Assembly: GCA_022574775.1 (NCBI GenBank)
Contig: JACZRI010000005.1
Coordinates: 1 to 52,471 of the forward strand
Direction of reading: 5' to 3'
DNA length: 52,471 bases
Source: Patescibacteria group bacterium
GTDB taxonomy: Bacteria; Patescibacteriota; Minisyncoccia; Minisyncoccales; RBG-13-36-15
Translations under genes and position numbers: made by a program
Notes under the pieces: generated by a model
What the model saw: only the letters and a program-made list of their open reading frames with translations
Told to the model about the DNA's origin: nothing
The model's database searches: none
Shown here: piece after piece, positions 1 through 10,804 of the stretch
Layout of the letters: every line of letters begins with the position of its first letter
Numbering within the stretch: position 1 is the first letter of the stretch

Positions 1-309
1 GTGATTTCACGACGCGACGACAAAGGAGTGGTTGGAAACTACTTCAAGGAGGAGCAACAAAGAAATCAGCCATTTTTCAGCTTCCTTTAAGGGCGGGTGA
101 ATTCAGGCAAGCTTCTTTGTTGCTCGTCGCTTACGATGCGCTTCGGCATCGCATCACTCCTCGCGCCTCGAATCTTGCCTGAATTCGCTCCGCTCAACTG
201 ATTCTGGTTTGAATCCTACGCTCCTAAGATCAAGGAAAAAAATAGAGTAAAGAATTTTTACTCTTTTTTAATTGAATTTTTGACCTAGAAGTGATAATCT
301 AAGCATATA

Positions 310-891
310 ATGAGAAAAAAACTTCAGAATCAATATTTTATCCTAAGACACGGTCAAACAACCCAACAGATAAAAAGAGCCGAATTTACTTATAACTGGC
401 CAGATAAGCCGCCTGTGAGATTAACAAAAAAAGGAGAAGAGCAGATTAAAATCGCGGCAAAAAAGCTTAAAAAAGAAAGAATTAATCTTATTTATTCTTC
501 AGATATTTTTCGGACGAAGCAGAGCGCTGGAATCATAGCTAGAGAATTAGGGTTAAAAATTCATTTTGATAAAAGATTGAGAGATATAAATTTAGGAGTT
601 TATCATGGGGGGCCTAAAGAAGCACTATATAAAAGTTTCCCCGATCCGAGAAAAAGATTTTATCAAAGGCCGAAGAAAGGCGAGAGTTGGTCAGATTGCA
701 GGGGAAGGATGTTGAGTTTTCTCAGACAAGTAGATAAAAAATATAAAAATAAAAGAATTTTAATCATAAGCCATGGTGACTCATTATGGCTTTTAGAAGG
801 AGCGGTAAAAGGGCTAATTAACAAGGATATTTTGGATGAGAATTTTGTAAAAGGAAATTATATAAATGTTGGCGAGCTCCGAAAACTATAA
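310..891 (+). CDS. Histidine phosphatase (phosphoglycerate mutase-like) family protein
   Basis: ORF with N-terminal LRHGQT motif and later ISHGDSLW. Confidence 0.85.
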   Translation: MRKKLQNQYFILRHGQTTQQIKRAEFTYNWPDKPPVRLTKKGEEQIKIAAKKLKKERINLIYSSDIFRTKQSAGIIARELGLKIHFDKRLRDINLGVYHGGPKEALYKSFPDPRKRFYQRPKKGESWSDCRGRMLSFLRQVDKKYKNKRILIISHGDSLWLLEGAVKGLINKDILDENFVKGNYINVGELRKL

Positions 892-895
892 ATTT

Positions 896-3775
896 ATGGA
901 ATTGGATTTTCCAAAGATAGAGGAAAGAATATTAAAATTTTGGCGCAAAAATAAGATTTTTGACAAACTTCGCAAGAAAAACAAAGGGAAGATGCATTTT
1001 TCATTTTTAGACGGTCCCATAACCGCAAATAATCCAATGGGCGTTCATCATGCCTGGGGAAGGACATATAAAGATCTTTTCCAAAGGTACAAAGCTATGC
1101 GGGGTTTTGACCAGAGATTTCAGAATGGCTTTGATTGTCAGGGTCTTTGGGTAGAGGTGGAAGTTGAAAAAGAGCTCGGGTTCAAAACAAAGAAAGACAT
1201 CGAAAAATTCGGTATCGGAAAATTTGTCAAAGCTTGCAAAAAGAGAGCGCTGAAGTATTCAAAAATTCAGACAAGGCAATCAATCAGGCTTGGTCAGTGG
1301 ATGGACTGGAAAAATTCTTATTATACAATGTCTGACGAGAATAATTATGCAATCTGGCATTTTCTTAAAAAATGTTGGAAGAAAGGTTTGTTGTATAAAG
1401 GAAAAGATGTTGTTCCTTGGTGTCCCCGTTGCGGTACTGCTATTTCCCAGCACGAAATTTTAACAGAGGAATATAAAGAGATAGTGCACAAATCCATTTT
1501 TTTTAAATTACCAATCATTGAGCGGAAGAATACTTTTTTTCTTGTCTGGACTACTACTCCTTGGACCCTCCCAGCGAATGTTTCTTTGGCTGTCCACCCA
1601 GGATTTAGTTATGCAGAAGTGAAGAATAAGACAGGCGAAATTTTTATTTTACTCAAAGATAAATCTCATTTGGTACCCGGAGGAAAAATAATTAAGACTT
1701 TCAAAGGAAACAAATTGAAAAATCTAAAATATCAGGGATTATTTGATGAATTGCCTGCAGTTAAGAAAGCTCTTTTAAATAAAAGTCATTCGGTTATTTT
1801 CTGGAAAGAGGTTTCTAAAGAGGAAGGAACAGGGATTGTGCATATTGCACCTGGTTGTGGTCAAGAGGACTTTCAGTTAAGCAAGGAATTTAATTTATCA
1901 GTTATTGATCCTACTAATAATGAATCAATATATAATCACGGTTTTGGATTCTTGGCTGGGAAATCTGTAACTGGTATCTCCAATGTAATTTTTGAAAGTT
2001 TAAATGAAAAAAATTTAGTTTTTAAAATCGAAGATTATAAACATCGTTATCCTACATGCTGGCGATGTAAATCAGAATTGATTTTTCGGTTGGTTGATGA
2101 ATGGTATATTTCTATGGCACAGTTAAGAAAACCCTTAATAAATGTTGCAAAGGAAATAAAATGGATTCCTTCTTTTGGCTTAGAAAGAGAGATTGACTGG
2201 TTGAAAAATATGCAAGATTGGTTAATTTCTAAAAAAAGATATTGGGGTTTGGCATTGCCAATTTATGAATGCGAACACTGCGGCAATTTTGAAGTAATCG
2301 GATCAAAGGAGGAATTAAAAAAAAGAGCGGCTAAGGGGTGGAAAAAGTTTGAAGGTCATTCTCCGCATCGTCCCTGGGTAGATAAGATCAAAATAAAATG
2401 TTCAAAATGCAAGGAATTAACTTCTCGCATTACAGATGTCGGAACTCCCTGGTTAGATGCCGGAATTCTTCCTTTCTCGACCATGGGCTACTTTTCTGAC
2501 AAAGATTATTGGAAATCATGGTTTCCTGCAGATTTTATCTGCGAAGCCTTTTCTGGACAATTTAAAAACTGGTTTTATTCTCTCATTGTTATGAGTACTG
2601 TTTTAGAAAATACTTCTCCGACCAAAACAATTTTTGGGCATGCTTCCGTGCTAGATGAAAAAGGAGAGGAGATGCACAAAAGCAAAGGAAATGTTATTTG
2701 GTTTGATGAAGCGGTAAAAAGAATGGGAGCTGATTTAATGCGCTGGATGTATGCAACGCAAAATCCTATCTACAATTTAAAATTTGGCTATAGGACTGGC
2801 GAAGAAAAGAAGAGGAAATTATTAACTCTTTGGAACAACTTTGTTTTTTTTAGAACCTATATTAAGAATGATGAGTTTCCTAAAAAATGGCAGACCATAG
2901 AATCAAATAATATTTTAGATAAATGGATTACTTCTCGTTTGCATAATGTAATTGGTAAAGTTACCAAAAGTTTAGACAGATATAATGCTAAAGAAGCGAG
3001 CTTGGCTATTGAAAACTTCTTTATTAAAGACCTTTCTTTGTGGTATATCCGAAGATCTAGAAAGAGATTTCAGCAGCAAAACGGTAATCGAGATAAAAAT
3101 GAGGCAGCAGAAACACTTTATGTGATTCTTTTATATTTAGCAGTGCTAATTTCTCCTATACTTCCATTTTTATCTGAAGAGATTTATTTGCATTTAAGAA
3201 AAAAAGATATGCCAAAATCAATTCATTTATGGGATTGGCCCGAAAAAGATGAAGAAAAAGTTAATATGGAATTAGAGAAAAAAATGGCCGGTGTGCGAGA
3301 GATTGTTGCCATGGCTTTAGCTGAAAGACAGGAATATGGAATCAAGGTACGCCAGCCTCTTTTAAGGTTGAAATTAAAAAGTAAGATGTTGAGCAAAGAC
3401 AAAGAATTACTGGAGTTGATAAAAGATGAAGTAAATGTAAAGGAGATAGTTTTTGATTCTAAAACGAAGAAAGAAGTGAAATTGGATACGAAAATTACAC
3501 CAAGTTTAAAAGAGGAAGGAATGATTAGAGAAGTAATTCGCAATATTCAAGGAATGAGAAAGAGGGCTGGGTTGATGCCACGGAATAAGATTGCAGTTAG
3601 TCTATTAGCTCAACCCCGATTAAATAAAGTTTTAGAAAAGAAAAGAAATCTGATTTTAGAAAAAGTCAATGCAAAAGAGTTAAACTTTGGAAAGAAACTA
3701 AAAACAGTTTTTGATGCTGAAAAAGAGATCAAAGTCGATCAGCAAAAATTATTAATAAGAATAAAAAAACTCTAA
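896..3775 (+). CDS. ileS: Isoleucyl-tRNA synthetase
   Basis: Class I aaRS; DGPITANNPMGVHHAWGRTYKD (HIGH-like), KMSKS-like HKSKGN, WTTTPWTLPAN editing motif. ORF is called from 866; ATG at 896 (MELDFPKIEERILKFW) is the more likely start. Confidence 0.95.
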   Translation: MELDFPKIEERILKFWRKNKIFDKLRKKNKGKMHFSFLDGPITANNPMGVHHAWGRTYKDLFQRYKAMRGFDQRFQNGFDCQGLWVEVEVEKELGFKTKKDIEKFGIGKFVKACKKRALKYSKIQTRQSIRLGQWMDWKNSYYTMSDENNYAIWHFLKKCWKKGLLYKGKDVVPWCPRCGTAISQHEILTEEYKEIVHKSIFFKLPIIERKNTFFLVWTTTPWTLPANVSLAVHPGFSYAEVKNKTGEIFILLKDKSHLVPGGKIIKTFKGNKLKNLKYQGLFDELPAVKKALLNKSHSVIFWKEVSKEEGTGIVHIAPGCGQEDFQLSKEFNLSVIDPTNNESIYNHGFGFLAGKSVTGISNVIFESLNEKNLVFKIEDYKHRYPTCWRCKSELIFRLVDEWYISMAQLRKPLINVAKEIKWIPSFGLEREIDWLKNMQDWLISKKRYWGLALPIYECEHCGNFEVIGSKEELKKRAAKGWKKFEGHSPHRPWVDKIKIKCSKCKELTSRITDVGTPWLDAGILPFSTMGYFSDKDYWKSWFPADFICEAFSGQFKNWFYSLIVMSTVLENTSPTKTIFGHASVLDEKGEEMHKSKGNVIWFDEAVKRMGADLMRWMYATQNPIYNLKFGYRTGEEKKRKLLTLWNNFVFFRTYIKNDEFPKKWQTIESNNILDKWITSRLHNVIGKVTKSLDRYNAKEASLAIENFFIKDLSLWYIRRSRKRFQQQNGNRDKNEAAETLYVILLYLAVLISPILPFLSEEIYLHLRKKDMPKSIHLWDWPEKDEEKVNMELEKKMAGVREIVAMALAERQEYGIKVRQPLLRLKLKSKMLSKDKELLELIKDEVNVKEIVFDSKTKKEVKLDTKITPSLKEEGMIREVIRNIQGMRKRAGLMPRNKIAVSLLAQPRLNKVLEKKRNLILEKVNAKELNFGKKLKTVFDAEKEIKVDQQKLLIRIKKL

Positions 3776-3792
3776 AAGATAGCATAAAAAAT

Positions 3793-4170
3793 ATGATTAT
3801 TTTCGGAAAAAGGCCACAAGTTCCAAGCCCGAGTGTAAAAAAACCGAAACAACCAGCTTCTCCTTTGAGTTTTTTCGAGGAAAAAAGAATATGGCGTAAG
3901 AGTATGGCGAAGAGAAAGTTTCGGCAAGGTTCACGCTTAATTCCCGGTACAGGGGGTATGCGCTACAGTCATCACAAGATGGATAAAATACTAGACGAGA
4001 GATTTTCGTGGGATATACATAAAGGCTTTATTTCTAGAGATGGTGCAATAAGATCGCTCAAAAAGCTTCGAAGAGAAGAATTCAACGCCGCTACAGGCGA
4101 AAAAAGAAGAGAGCTTAAAAGAGAAAGATTAGTTTTAGAAGAGGGATTCGGGCTTAAAGGAAAGTACTAA
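3793..4170 (+). CDS. Hypothetical basic protein
   Basis: ORF between ileS and recO; no family recognised. Confidence 0.6.
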   Translation: MIIFGKRPQVPSPSVKKPKQPASPLSFFEEKRIWRKSMAKRKFRQGSRLIPGTGGMRYSHHKMDKILDERFSWDIHKGFISRDGAIRSLKKLRREEFNAATGEKRRELKRERLVLEEGFGLKGKY

Positions 4171-4190
4171 TCACTAAATACTAAATTATT

Positions 4191-4922
4191 ATGGCTATTC
4201 GCTACCGTACGCAAGGTTTTATTTTAAAAAAAACTGATCGTGGTGAATCAGATCGGATTTTCACGATTTATACCCGAGATTTTGGAAAACTGGAGATTTT
4301 GGCTAAAGCAATACGGAAGATTAAATCAAAATTAAGGAAAGGAACTGAGATTTTTTATCTATCAGAGATTGAATTTGTCCAGGGAAAAATATACAAAACT
4401 TTAATTGATGCTGTTCTTGTTGAAAATTTTCGAAAGATCGGTAAAGATTTAAGAAAAATGGCTCTGTCTTTTCGAATTTTAGAAATTTTGGATAATTTAA
4501 TTAGAAAAGAAGAGAAAGATGAAAAAACCTGGAATTTATTAATAAACACATTTAAAGAGCTAAATCGTCAGCCATCGATAGCAAGCAATCAACAGTTGCT
4601 TTTCTACTACTTTATTTGGAATTTTCTATCAGTTTTAGGATATAAGCCAGAGCTTAATATCTGTTCTTTGTGCAATAAGAAATTAGTTCCAAAGAATCTT
4701 TATTTTAATTTCAAAGAGGGAGGAGTTACTTGCGAGGGTTGTTTCAGGAAAGCTGGAGAAGGAGAAAGAATTTCTCCAGAAACAATAAAAGTTTTAAGAT
4801 TTATTTTGGAAAAAAAATGGAGGGTTGTTTCCCGCTTGAGAATAGAAGAAGAATCTTTTATATCCCTAAAAAGAATTTCTGATTATTGGATAAAATTCCT
4901 TCCTCAAGCCGCCATATTTTAA
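4191..4922 (+). CDS. recO: DNA repair protein RecO
   Basis: N-terminal YRTQGFILKKTDRGESDRIFTIYTRDFGKLEILAKAIRK; CSLC...CEGC zinc-binding pattern. Confidence 0.9.
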   Translation: MAIRYRTQGFILKKTDRGESDRIFTIYTRDFGKLEILAKAIRKIKSKLRKGTEIFYLSEIEFVQGKIYKTLIDAVLVENFRKIGKDLRKMALSFRILEILDNLIRKEEKDEKTWNLLINTFKELNRQPSIASNQQLLFYYFIWNFLSVLGYKPELNICSLCNKKLVPKNLYFNFKEGGVTCEGCFRKAGEGERISPETIKVLRFILEKKWRVVSRLRIEEESFISLKRISDYWIKFLPQAAIF

Positions 4923-4925
4923 AAA

Positions 4926-6587
4926 ATGAGCTTTAAAAAATTAACAATTTTTCTGATTCTTTTGAGTATTTTTTTGGCAGTGGCTGGATTTTGGTACTAC
5001 CAAAGGAATATTTTTTCCAGAGGGGTTTTAATGCTGGAAATTTTGGCCCCGAATGAGGTGGAGTTATTAGAAGAAATTGAATACATTGTGAAATATAAAA
5101 ATGTCGGGAATATCAGACTAGAAGAAGCAAGGCTTATTTTTGAATACCCAGAATATTCACTGGTGGAAAATGGAAAATTAAGGATTGAGGAAGAGTTGGG
5201 AGATATTTATCCAGAAGAAGAAAGGACCATTTCTTTTAAAGCAAGGCTACTAGGGGAAAAAGGAGAAACTAAAATCGCCAAAGCTTGGTTGAGTTACAGT
5301 CCTAAAAATATACAATCTCGTTATGATTCGGAAAACTCCCATACTACTACTATTACATTTGTTCCTCTTACTTTTGAGATAGATATTCCTTCAAAGATAG
5401 AGTCTGGAAAAGAATTCAGATTAAGATTGAATTATTTTTCAAATGTCAATTATCCGCTTTCTGGCTTGCGGGCAAAAATTAAGTACCCTCCAGGCTTTGA
5501 GTTTTTAGAAAGTACGCCATCGGCCATTGGAGGCAATGAATGGGAAATAGGTCTTTTGAATAAGACCGAGGGAGGAAGAATCGAGATTTTAGGAAAAATT
5601 ACTGGAGAGGTGAAAGAAGAGAAATTTTTCCGGGCTAATTTCGGAAGCTGGCAGGAAGGAGAATTCGTCTTACTTAAAGAGGCGGTTCAAGGGATAGAGA
5701 TAACCAGGCCTTTTTTGTACATCACCCAGCAGATTAATAACAATCCCAAATATGTGGTCAGCCCTGGTGATTTCCTTCATTACGAGATTTTCTTTAAAAA
5801 CTTGGGGGAGAGACCTCAATTAAATTTATTTTTAGTAGTAAGGTTAGAAGGTGATGCTTTCAATTTTCAGAGTTTAAAGACAGAACGGGGAAAGTTTGAG
5901 CCGGGCGATAATTCTCTTATTTGGGATTCCAGAGATGTTCCGCAACTTCAGTTTTTAGATTCTCAAGAAGAAGGGAAGGTTGAGTTTTGGATTGAATTAA
6001 AAGAACAATGGCCAATTTCTGGTCAAAGGGATAAAAATCCAGTAATCAAAAATAGAGTTTTTCTTAGTCAGGCAAGAAAAGAATTCATAACTAAGGTTAA
6101 TTCAAAATTGGAGATTTTGCAAAAAGGATATTTTAAGGACGAAATTTTCGGAAGCTCCGGCCCCCTCCCTCCTCAAGTTGACCAAACTACAGCCTACACC
6201 ATTTTATGGCAAGCGAAGAACTTTTATAATGATTTAAAAAACGTTAAGGTAAAAGCTACTTTGCCAAATTGGGTAAGGCTGACAGGAGAAATTTTTCCAA
6301 AAGACGCAAGGCTGACTTTTGATTCCCAAAGCAGGGAAATTATCTGGGAGATTGGAGACTTAGAAATGGGGACAGGTGTCTTAAACGAGCCTTTGACTAT
6401 TGCTTTTCAGATTGCCTTTACTCCTCCCTTGTCCCAAAGAGGCAGGACTCCTACGCTTGTCGGGCTTTCGGTAATAACTGGAGAAGATCTTTGGACCGGA
6501 AATATTATTGATGATCTGGCAAAATCAATAGATACAACTTTGCCAGATGATCCAACTGTTACTGGGCAAGAAGGAATAGTGCAATAA
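4926..6587 (+). CDS. Membrane-anchored extracellular protein with repeated beta-sandwich (DUF11/CARDB-like) domains
   Basis: N-terminal TM helix followed by repeated immunoglobulin-like stretches (e.g. YIVKYKNVGNIRLEEARLIFEYP). Confidence 0.55.
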   Translation: MSFKKLTIFLILLSIFLAVAGFWYYQRNIFSRGVLMLEILAPNEVELLEEIEYIVKYKNVGNIRLEEARLIFEYPEYSLVENGKLRIEEELGDIYPEEERTISFKARLLGEKGETKIAKAWLSYSPKNIQSRYDSENSHTTTITFVPLTFEIDIPSKIESGKEFRLRLNYFSNVNYPLSGLRAKIKYPPGFEFLESTPSAIGGNEWEIGLLNKTEGGRIEILGKITGEVKEEKFFRANFGSWQEGEFVLLKEAVQGIEITRPFLYITQQINNNPKYVVSPGDFLHYEIFFKNLGERPQLNLFLVVRLEGDAFNFQSLKTERGKFEPGDNSLIWDSRDVPQLQFLDSQEEGKVEFWIELKEQWPISGQRDKNPVIKNRVFLSQARKEFITKVNSKLEILQKGYFKDEIFGSSGPLPPQVDQTTAYTILWQAKNFYNDLKNVKVKATLPNWVRLTGEIFPKDARLTFDSQSREIIWEIGDLEMGTGVLNEPLTIAFQIAFTPPLSQRGRTPTLVGLSVITGEDLWTGNIIDDLAKSIDTTLPDDPTVTGQEGIVQ

Positions 6588-6804
6588 AAATTCTAAGCAC
6601 TAAATCCTAAACAAATTCCAATGACCAAAATTCCAAATTCCAAACATTTTATTTGACGCATTGGAAAATTTGAATTTAGATATTGTTTAGAAATTAGATA
6701 TTAGAAATTTTCAAACATTATGGATTTAATGTCAAAAATCGTTTCTCTAACCAAAAGACGCGCCGCCCGGTAGGGCGAGCCTCGCCTCTTTTAGAACCTG
6801 TACT

Positions 6805-8190
6805 ATGCAAAGAAATTATTTAAAAGGTCAACTTACTCTGATGGAAAAAATAATAAGCCTATGCAAGAGGCGGGGATTTATTTTTCCTTCTTCTGAAATT
6901 TACGGAGGAATTGAGGCTTTGTGGGATTATGGCCCTTTGGGTTCTCTTTTGAAAAATAATATTAAGAAAGAGTGGCTTAAAAGGTTCGTTCAGGAGAAAG
7001 AAGATGTTGTTTTGATTGATGGGACCGTTTTAATGAATCCAAAAATCTGGGAGGCTTCCGGTCACCTTAAAAGCTTTACCGATCCTTTAGTGGAGTGTAA
7101 AAATTGTCATTCGAGATTTCGAGCAGATCATATGGAAAACGGCAGTTTTGTTGGCGAGGACAAGGCAAAATCGAAAAACCAGTGCTCGCAATGCGGCGGG
7201 AAAAATTTTACTCCTCCCAAGAATTTTAATTTAATGTTTAAGACTTTTTTAGGGCCGGTTGAGGACAAAGCCAGCATAACTTATTTGCGGCCAGAGACTG
7301 CCCAATCAATGTTCACAGATTTTAAGCTTGTCCAGGAGTCACAGCGCTTGAAAATTCCTTTTGGAATTGCTCAAATCGGGCGCTGTTTTAGAAATGAAAT
7401 TACCACGGGCAATTTTATTTTTCGCTCTCGCGAATTTGATATTGCTGAAATTGAATATTTTGTTGAGCCTGGCAAAGATGAAAAATGGTTTGATACGTGG
7501 CTTAACGAATGGGAAAAATTCTTTTTAGATTTGGGTTTAAGAAAAGAAAATCTCCGTCGCTATGAACATCCGAAAAAATCACTCGCTCATTACTCAAAAC
7601 GAACAGTGGATATTGAATATAAATTCCCTTTTGGGTGGGGAGAGCTGGCAGGAGTGGCTAATCGTACAGATTATGATTTAAAAAACCACAGTGAGTTTTC
7701 CGGACAGGATTTAAGTTATTATGATGAGGAGAAAAAAAAGAAATATTATCCTTATGTAATAGAGCCGACAGTTGGGATAGAAAGAATACTTTTGGCTGTT
7801 TTATGTGATGCTTATACTGAAGTGAAGGGCGGAAGAACGAAAACCACGACAGCTGTTAAAGAGGTTGAAATTGTGCTCAAGCTTGATAGAAAATTAGCGC
7901 CAATAAAAGTTGCTGTTTTACCCTTAGTAAAAAATAAACCGGGATTGGTGAAAAAAGCCAAAAAGGTTCATCAATTATTAAAATCTCATTTTGATTGTCA
8001 ATATGACGAATTAGGCTCTATTGGCAGAAGGTACCGCAGGCAGGATGAAATCGGTACCATCTTTTGTCTTACAGTGGATTTTGATAGCTTAAAACAAGAT
8101 GATTTAACCGTCAGGGATCGCGATACAATGAAACAAAAGAGGGTGAAAATTAATGAGTTGGTTGAGCATTTGAAAAAGAAATTGGCGTAA
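6805..8190 (+). CDS. glyS: Glycyl-tRNA synthetase (class II, single-chain type)
   Basis: KRRGFIFPSSEIYGGIEALWDYGPLG; RPETAQSMFTDF; FRNEITTGNFIFRSREFDIAEIE. Start may be Met12 (6841). Confidence 0.93.
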   Translation: MQRNYLKGQLTLMEKIISLCKRRGFIFPSSEIYGGIEALWDYGPLGSLLKNNIKKEWLKRFVQEKEDVVLIDGTVLMNPKIWEASGHLKSFTDPLVECKNCHSRFRADHMENGSFVGEDKAKSKNQCSQCGGKNFTPPKNFNLMFKTFLGPVEDKASITYLRPETAQSMFTDFKLVQESQRLKIPFGIAQIGRCFRNEITTGNFIFRSREFDIAEIEYFVEPGKDEKWFDTWLNEWEKFFLDLGLRKENLRRYEHPKKSLAHYSKRTVDIEYKFPFGWGELAGVANRTDYDLKNHSEFSGQDLSYYDEEKKKKYYPYVIEPTVGIERILLAVLCDAYTEVKGGRTKTTTAVKEVEIVLKLDRKLAPIKVAVLPLVKNKPGLVKKAKKVHQLLKSHFDCQYDELGSIGRRYRRQDEIGTIFCLTVDFDSLKQDDLTVRDRDTMKQKRVKINELVEHLKKKLA

Positions 8191-8289
8191 AATATAATAT
8201 GAGAAAAAGCCGTACTTAATTAAATCAAAATGACTAAACCCTAATAGCCAAAAATCTTAGATAATTCGAATAGGTATTAGAGAAATCCA

Positions 8290-8322
8290 AAAAATGGCTC
8301 ACTGAAGCGAGCCATTTTTGTT
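8290..8322 (+). terminator. Rho-independent terminator downstream of glyS
   Basis: AAATGGCTC-actgaagc-GAGCCATTT followed by T-rich tract. Confidence 0.75.
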
Positions 8323-8465
8323 TATTTGAAAAGTTGGTATAATAACAGAATAACAATTTCAGTCCATTAAATGATCCGCATTTTTTCGCGTAGCTACCTG
8401 TCCCTCAACGGTTTGAGCCGTAAGGCGATGGCGGGTGGATCCGCGTCATTTCGCTTCTACGGAGA

Positions 8466-9731
8466 ATGTTCAAAAAAACACAACTTTCAAATGGTTTGAG
8501 AATTATCACTATTCCCCAAAGAGGGACTCGGGCGGTAACGGTTTTGGTTTTAGTTGCTACTGGTTCAAAATATGAGACAAAAGAAATCAGCGGCATTTCC
8601 CATTTTTTGGAACACGTATTTTTTAAAGGCACGAAAAAGCGTCCAAATACTTTAGCGATTGCAGAAACCTTAGATCGAGTAGGAGGAATGTATAACGCTT
8701 TTACCTCAAAAGAATTTACTGGATACTGGGCAAAAGTAGATGCGAAGCATTTTGATTTGGCTTTGGACTGGGTTTCAGACATCCTATTGAATTCAAAATT
8801 TGAGAAAAAAGAGTTAGAAAGAGAGAAGAAGGTGGTGATTGAAGAAATGAATATGTATTTGGACACCCCAATGAGTTATATCGGTGATTTATGGGAGAAA
8901 TTACTCTATGGAGATCAACCAGCTGGATGGATGACAATCGGCGAAAAAGCGACAATAGCAAAATTACAAAGAAAACAAGTTTTGGATTATTTGAAAAACC
9001 ATTATGTAACGAAGAATATTATTGTCTGCGTGGCAGGAAATTTAGAAGGGAAGTCCGCTGAGAGAAAAATTAAAAAATATTTTCGGGACATCAAAGTTGG
9101 AAAGCCAAAACCAAAATTAAAAGTCAGGGAGAAACAAAATCTACCCCAAAGCTTACTCCATTATAAAAAAACAGATCAAACCCATTTTTGTTTAGGAGTG
9201 AGAGCTTATAGTTTATTTCATCCCTTAAAGTACGCTCAAACTGTCTTAAGCACTATCTTGGGTGGAAATATGAGTTCTCGACTTTTTATTTCAGTTCGTG
9301 AAAGAGCGGGCCTTGCCTATTATATTCGCACCTCGGCAGAAAATGCCACAGATACCGGGTATCTTGTTACTCAAGCTGGGGTGGATAATCAAAATGTAGA
9401 AAAAGCTATTAATTTAATTCTAAAAGAGTATAAAAACCTAAAAAATAAAAACATCAAAGCGGCAGAGCTCCAAAAAGCGAAAGATTATCTCAAGGGAAAT
9501 TTGATTTTATCTCTGGAGTCTTCTGATGCAAAAGCTAATTTTTATGCTGGCCAAGAGCTATTAGAAGGGAAAATATTAATGCTTAAAGAAAAACTCAAAA
9601 AAATTGATGAGGTTACAGAAAAACAAATTAAGAATGTAGCGCGAGAGATTTTTCAACCGCAAAAACTCAATTTAACTCTCATTGGTCCATTTAAAAATAA
9701 ATCAAAGTTTCAAAAATTATTGAAAATATAA
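8466..9731 (+). CDS. M16 family (insulinase/processing peptidase) zinc protease
   Basis: HFLEH zinc motif (ISHFLEHVFFKGTKKR) and downstream E residues. Confidence 0.92.
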   Translation: MFKKTQLSNGLRIITIPQRGTRAVTVLVLVATGSKYETKEISGISHFLEHVFFKGTKKRPNTLAIAETLDRVGGMYNAFTSKEFTGYWAKVDAKHFDLALDWVSDILLNSKFEKKELEREKKVVIEEMNMYLDTPMSYIGDLWEKLLYGDQPAGWMTIGEKATIAKLQRKQVLDYLKNHYVTKNIIVCVAGNLEGKSAERKIKKYFRDIKVGKPKPKLKVREKQNLPQSLLHYKKTDQTHFCLGVRAYSLFHPLKYAQTVLSTILGGNMSSRLFISVRERAGLAYYIRTSAENATDTGYLVTQAGVDNQNVEKAINLILKEYKNLKNKNIKAAELQKAKDYLKGNLILSLESSDAKANFYAGQELLEGKILMLKEKLKKIDEVTEKQIKNVAREIFQPQKLNLTLIGPFKNKSKFQKLLKI

Positions 9732-9733
9732 CC

Positions 9734-10804
9734 ATGAATGACAACAGGGTTTTAGATATTTCTTGGACAAGTATTTTAAAGGTTGGGGTAGCAGCCGTTT
9801 CTTTTTATATACTATATTTAGTTAGGGATATTTTAATCTGGTTTATTTTTGCTCTCATTATTTCTATTTTATTCAGTCCTGTAATTGATTTTCTGCACAG
9901 AAGAAGAATTCCTCGGGTATTATCAGTTATTATCGTGTATGTCGGAACTTTTGCGGCAGTCAGTTTATTTATTTATTCAATTACGCCCATTTTTATTTAT
10001 GAAGTCCAAAAATTTTCTCAAATTTTTCCTGAATACTTTGAAAAAATCTCTCCTTCTCTAAAAGCCCTTGGAATTCAGGCATTTGTGGATATAGAAAGTT
10101 TCATTGGACTCGTCAATAAATCTTTAGAGGCAATAGCCGCTAACATTCTCTCTGCTGCTTTCGTAATTTTTGGCGGTATTTTTTCAACAATTTTTGTTTT
10201 GACTGTGGCGATTTTTATCTCTTTGGAAGAAAAAGCAGTAGAAAGAACATTATCTCTTCTTTTCCCGAAGAAATACAAGGCATACGCTTTTAATCTCTGG
10301 CAGAGGTCTCAAAAAAAGGTTACTGGTTGGTTTTTGACAAGGGTTTTAGCTTCGTTATTCGTTGGAGGAGCCTCCTATTTTGCCTTTTTGATTCTTGATG
10401 CCAAATATCCTTTTTCTATGGGATTGTTAGCGGGAGTGCTGAATTTCGTTCCCATTGTCGGACCTATCATTACTGGATTTTTAATTTTTATATTAGTTTC
10501 TTTAGAAAACACGTTGAGGGCAATTTTTGTTTTAACAGCCTTTATTTTGATTCAGCAAATTGAAAATAATATTCTCACCCCGATTTTAACGAAAAAATTT
10601 GTTAATATTCCTCCCGTTTTAGTTTTAGTCTCGCTTGTGGTCGGTGGAAAACTTTTAGGATTTCTTGGAGCGCTTTTGGCAATTCCCATAGCAGGCATCC
10701 TGTTTGAGTTTATAAGAGATTTTCTCAAAGAGAGAAAAGACTATAATTCATCCGAGGACGAGGTGTCTGGTTACTCGAGAACGCCTCGTTTCCCAACCTC
10801 ATAG
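9734..10804 (+). CDS. AI-2E family transporter (PerM-like)
   Basis: Polytopic membrane protein; FVPIVGPIITG and IQQIENNILTPILTKK motifs. Confidence 0.85.
   Translation: MNDNRVLDISWTSILKVGVAAVSFYILYLVRDILIWFIFALIISILFSPVIDFLHRRRIPRVLSVIIVYVGTFAAVSLFIYSITPIFIYEVQKFSQIFPEYFEKISPSLKALGIQAFVDIESFIGLVNKSLEAIAANILSAAFVIFGGIFSTIFVLTVAIFISLEEKAVERTLSLLFPKKYKAYAFNLWQRSQKKVTGWFLTRVLASLFVGGASYFAFLILDAKYPFSMGLLAGVLNFVPIVGPIITGFLIFILVSLENTLRAIFVLTAFILIQQIENNILTPILTKKFVNIPPVLVLVSLVVGGKLLGFLGALLAIPIAGILFEFIRDFLKERKDYNSSEDEVSGYSRTPRFPTS

Noticed and set aside
8405-8961. Minus-strand ORFs 153 aa and 81 aa
   Set aside because: Antisense to the well-supported M16 peptidase; no recognisable family.
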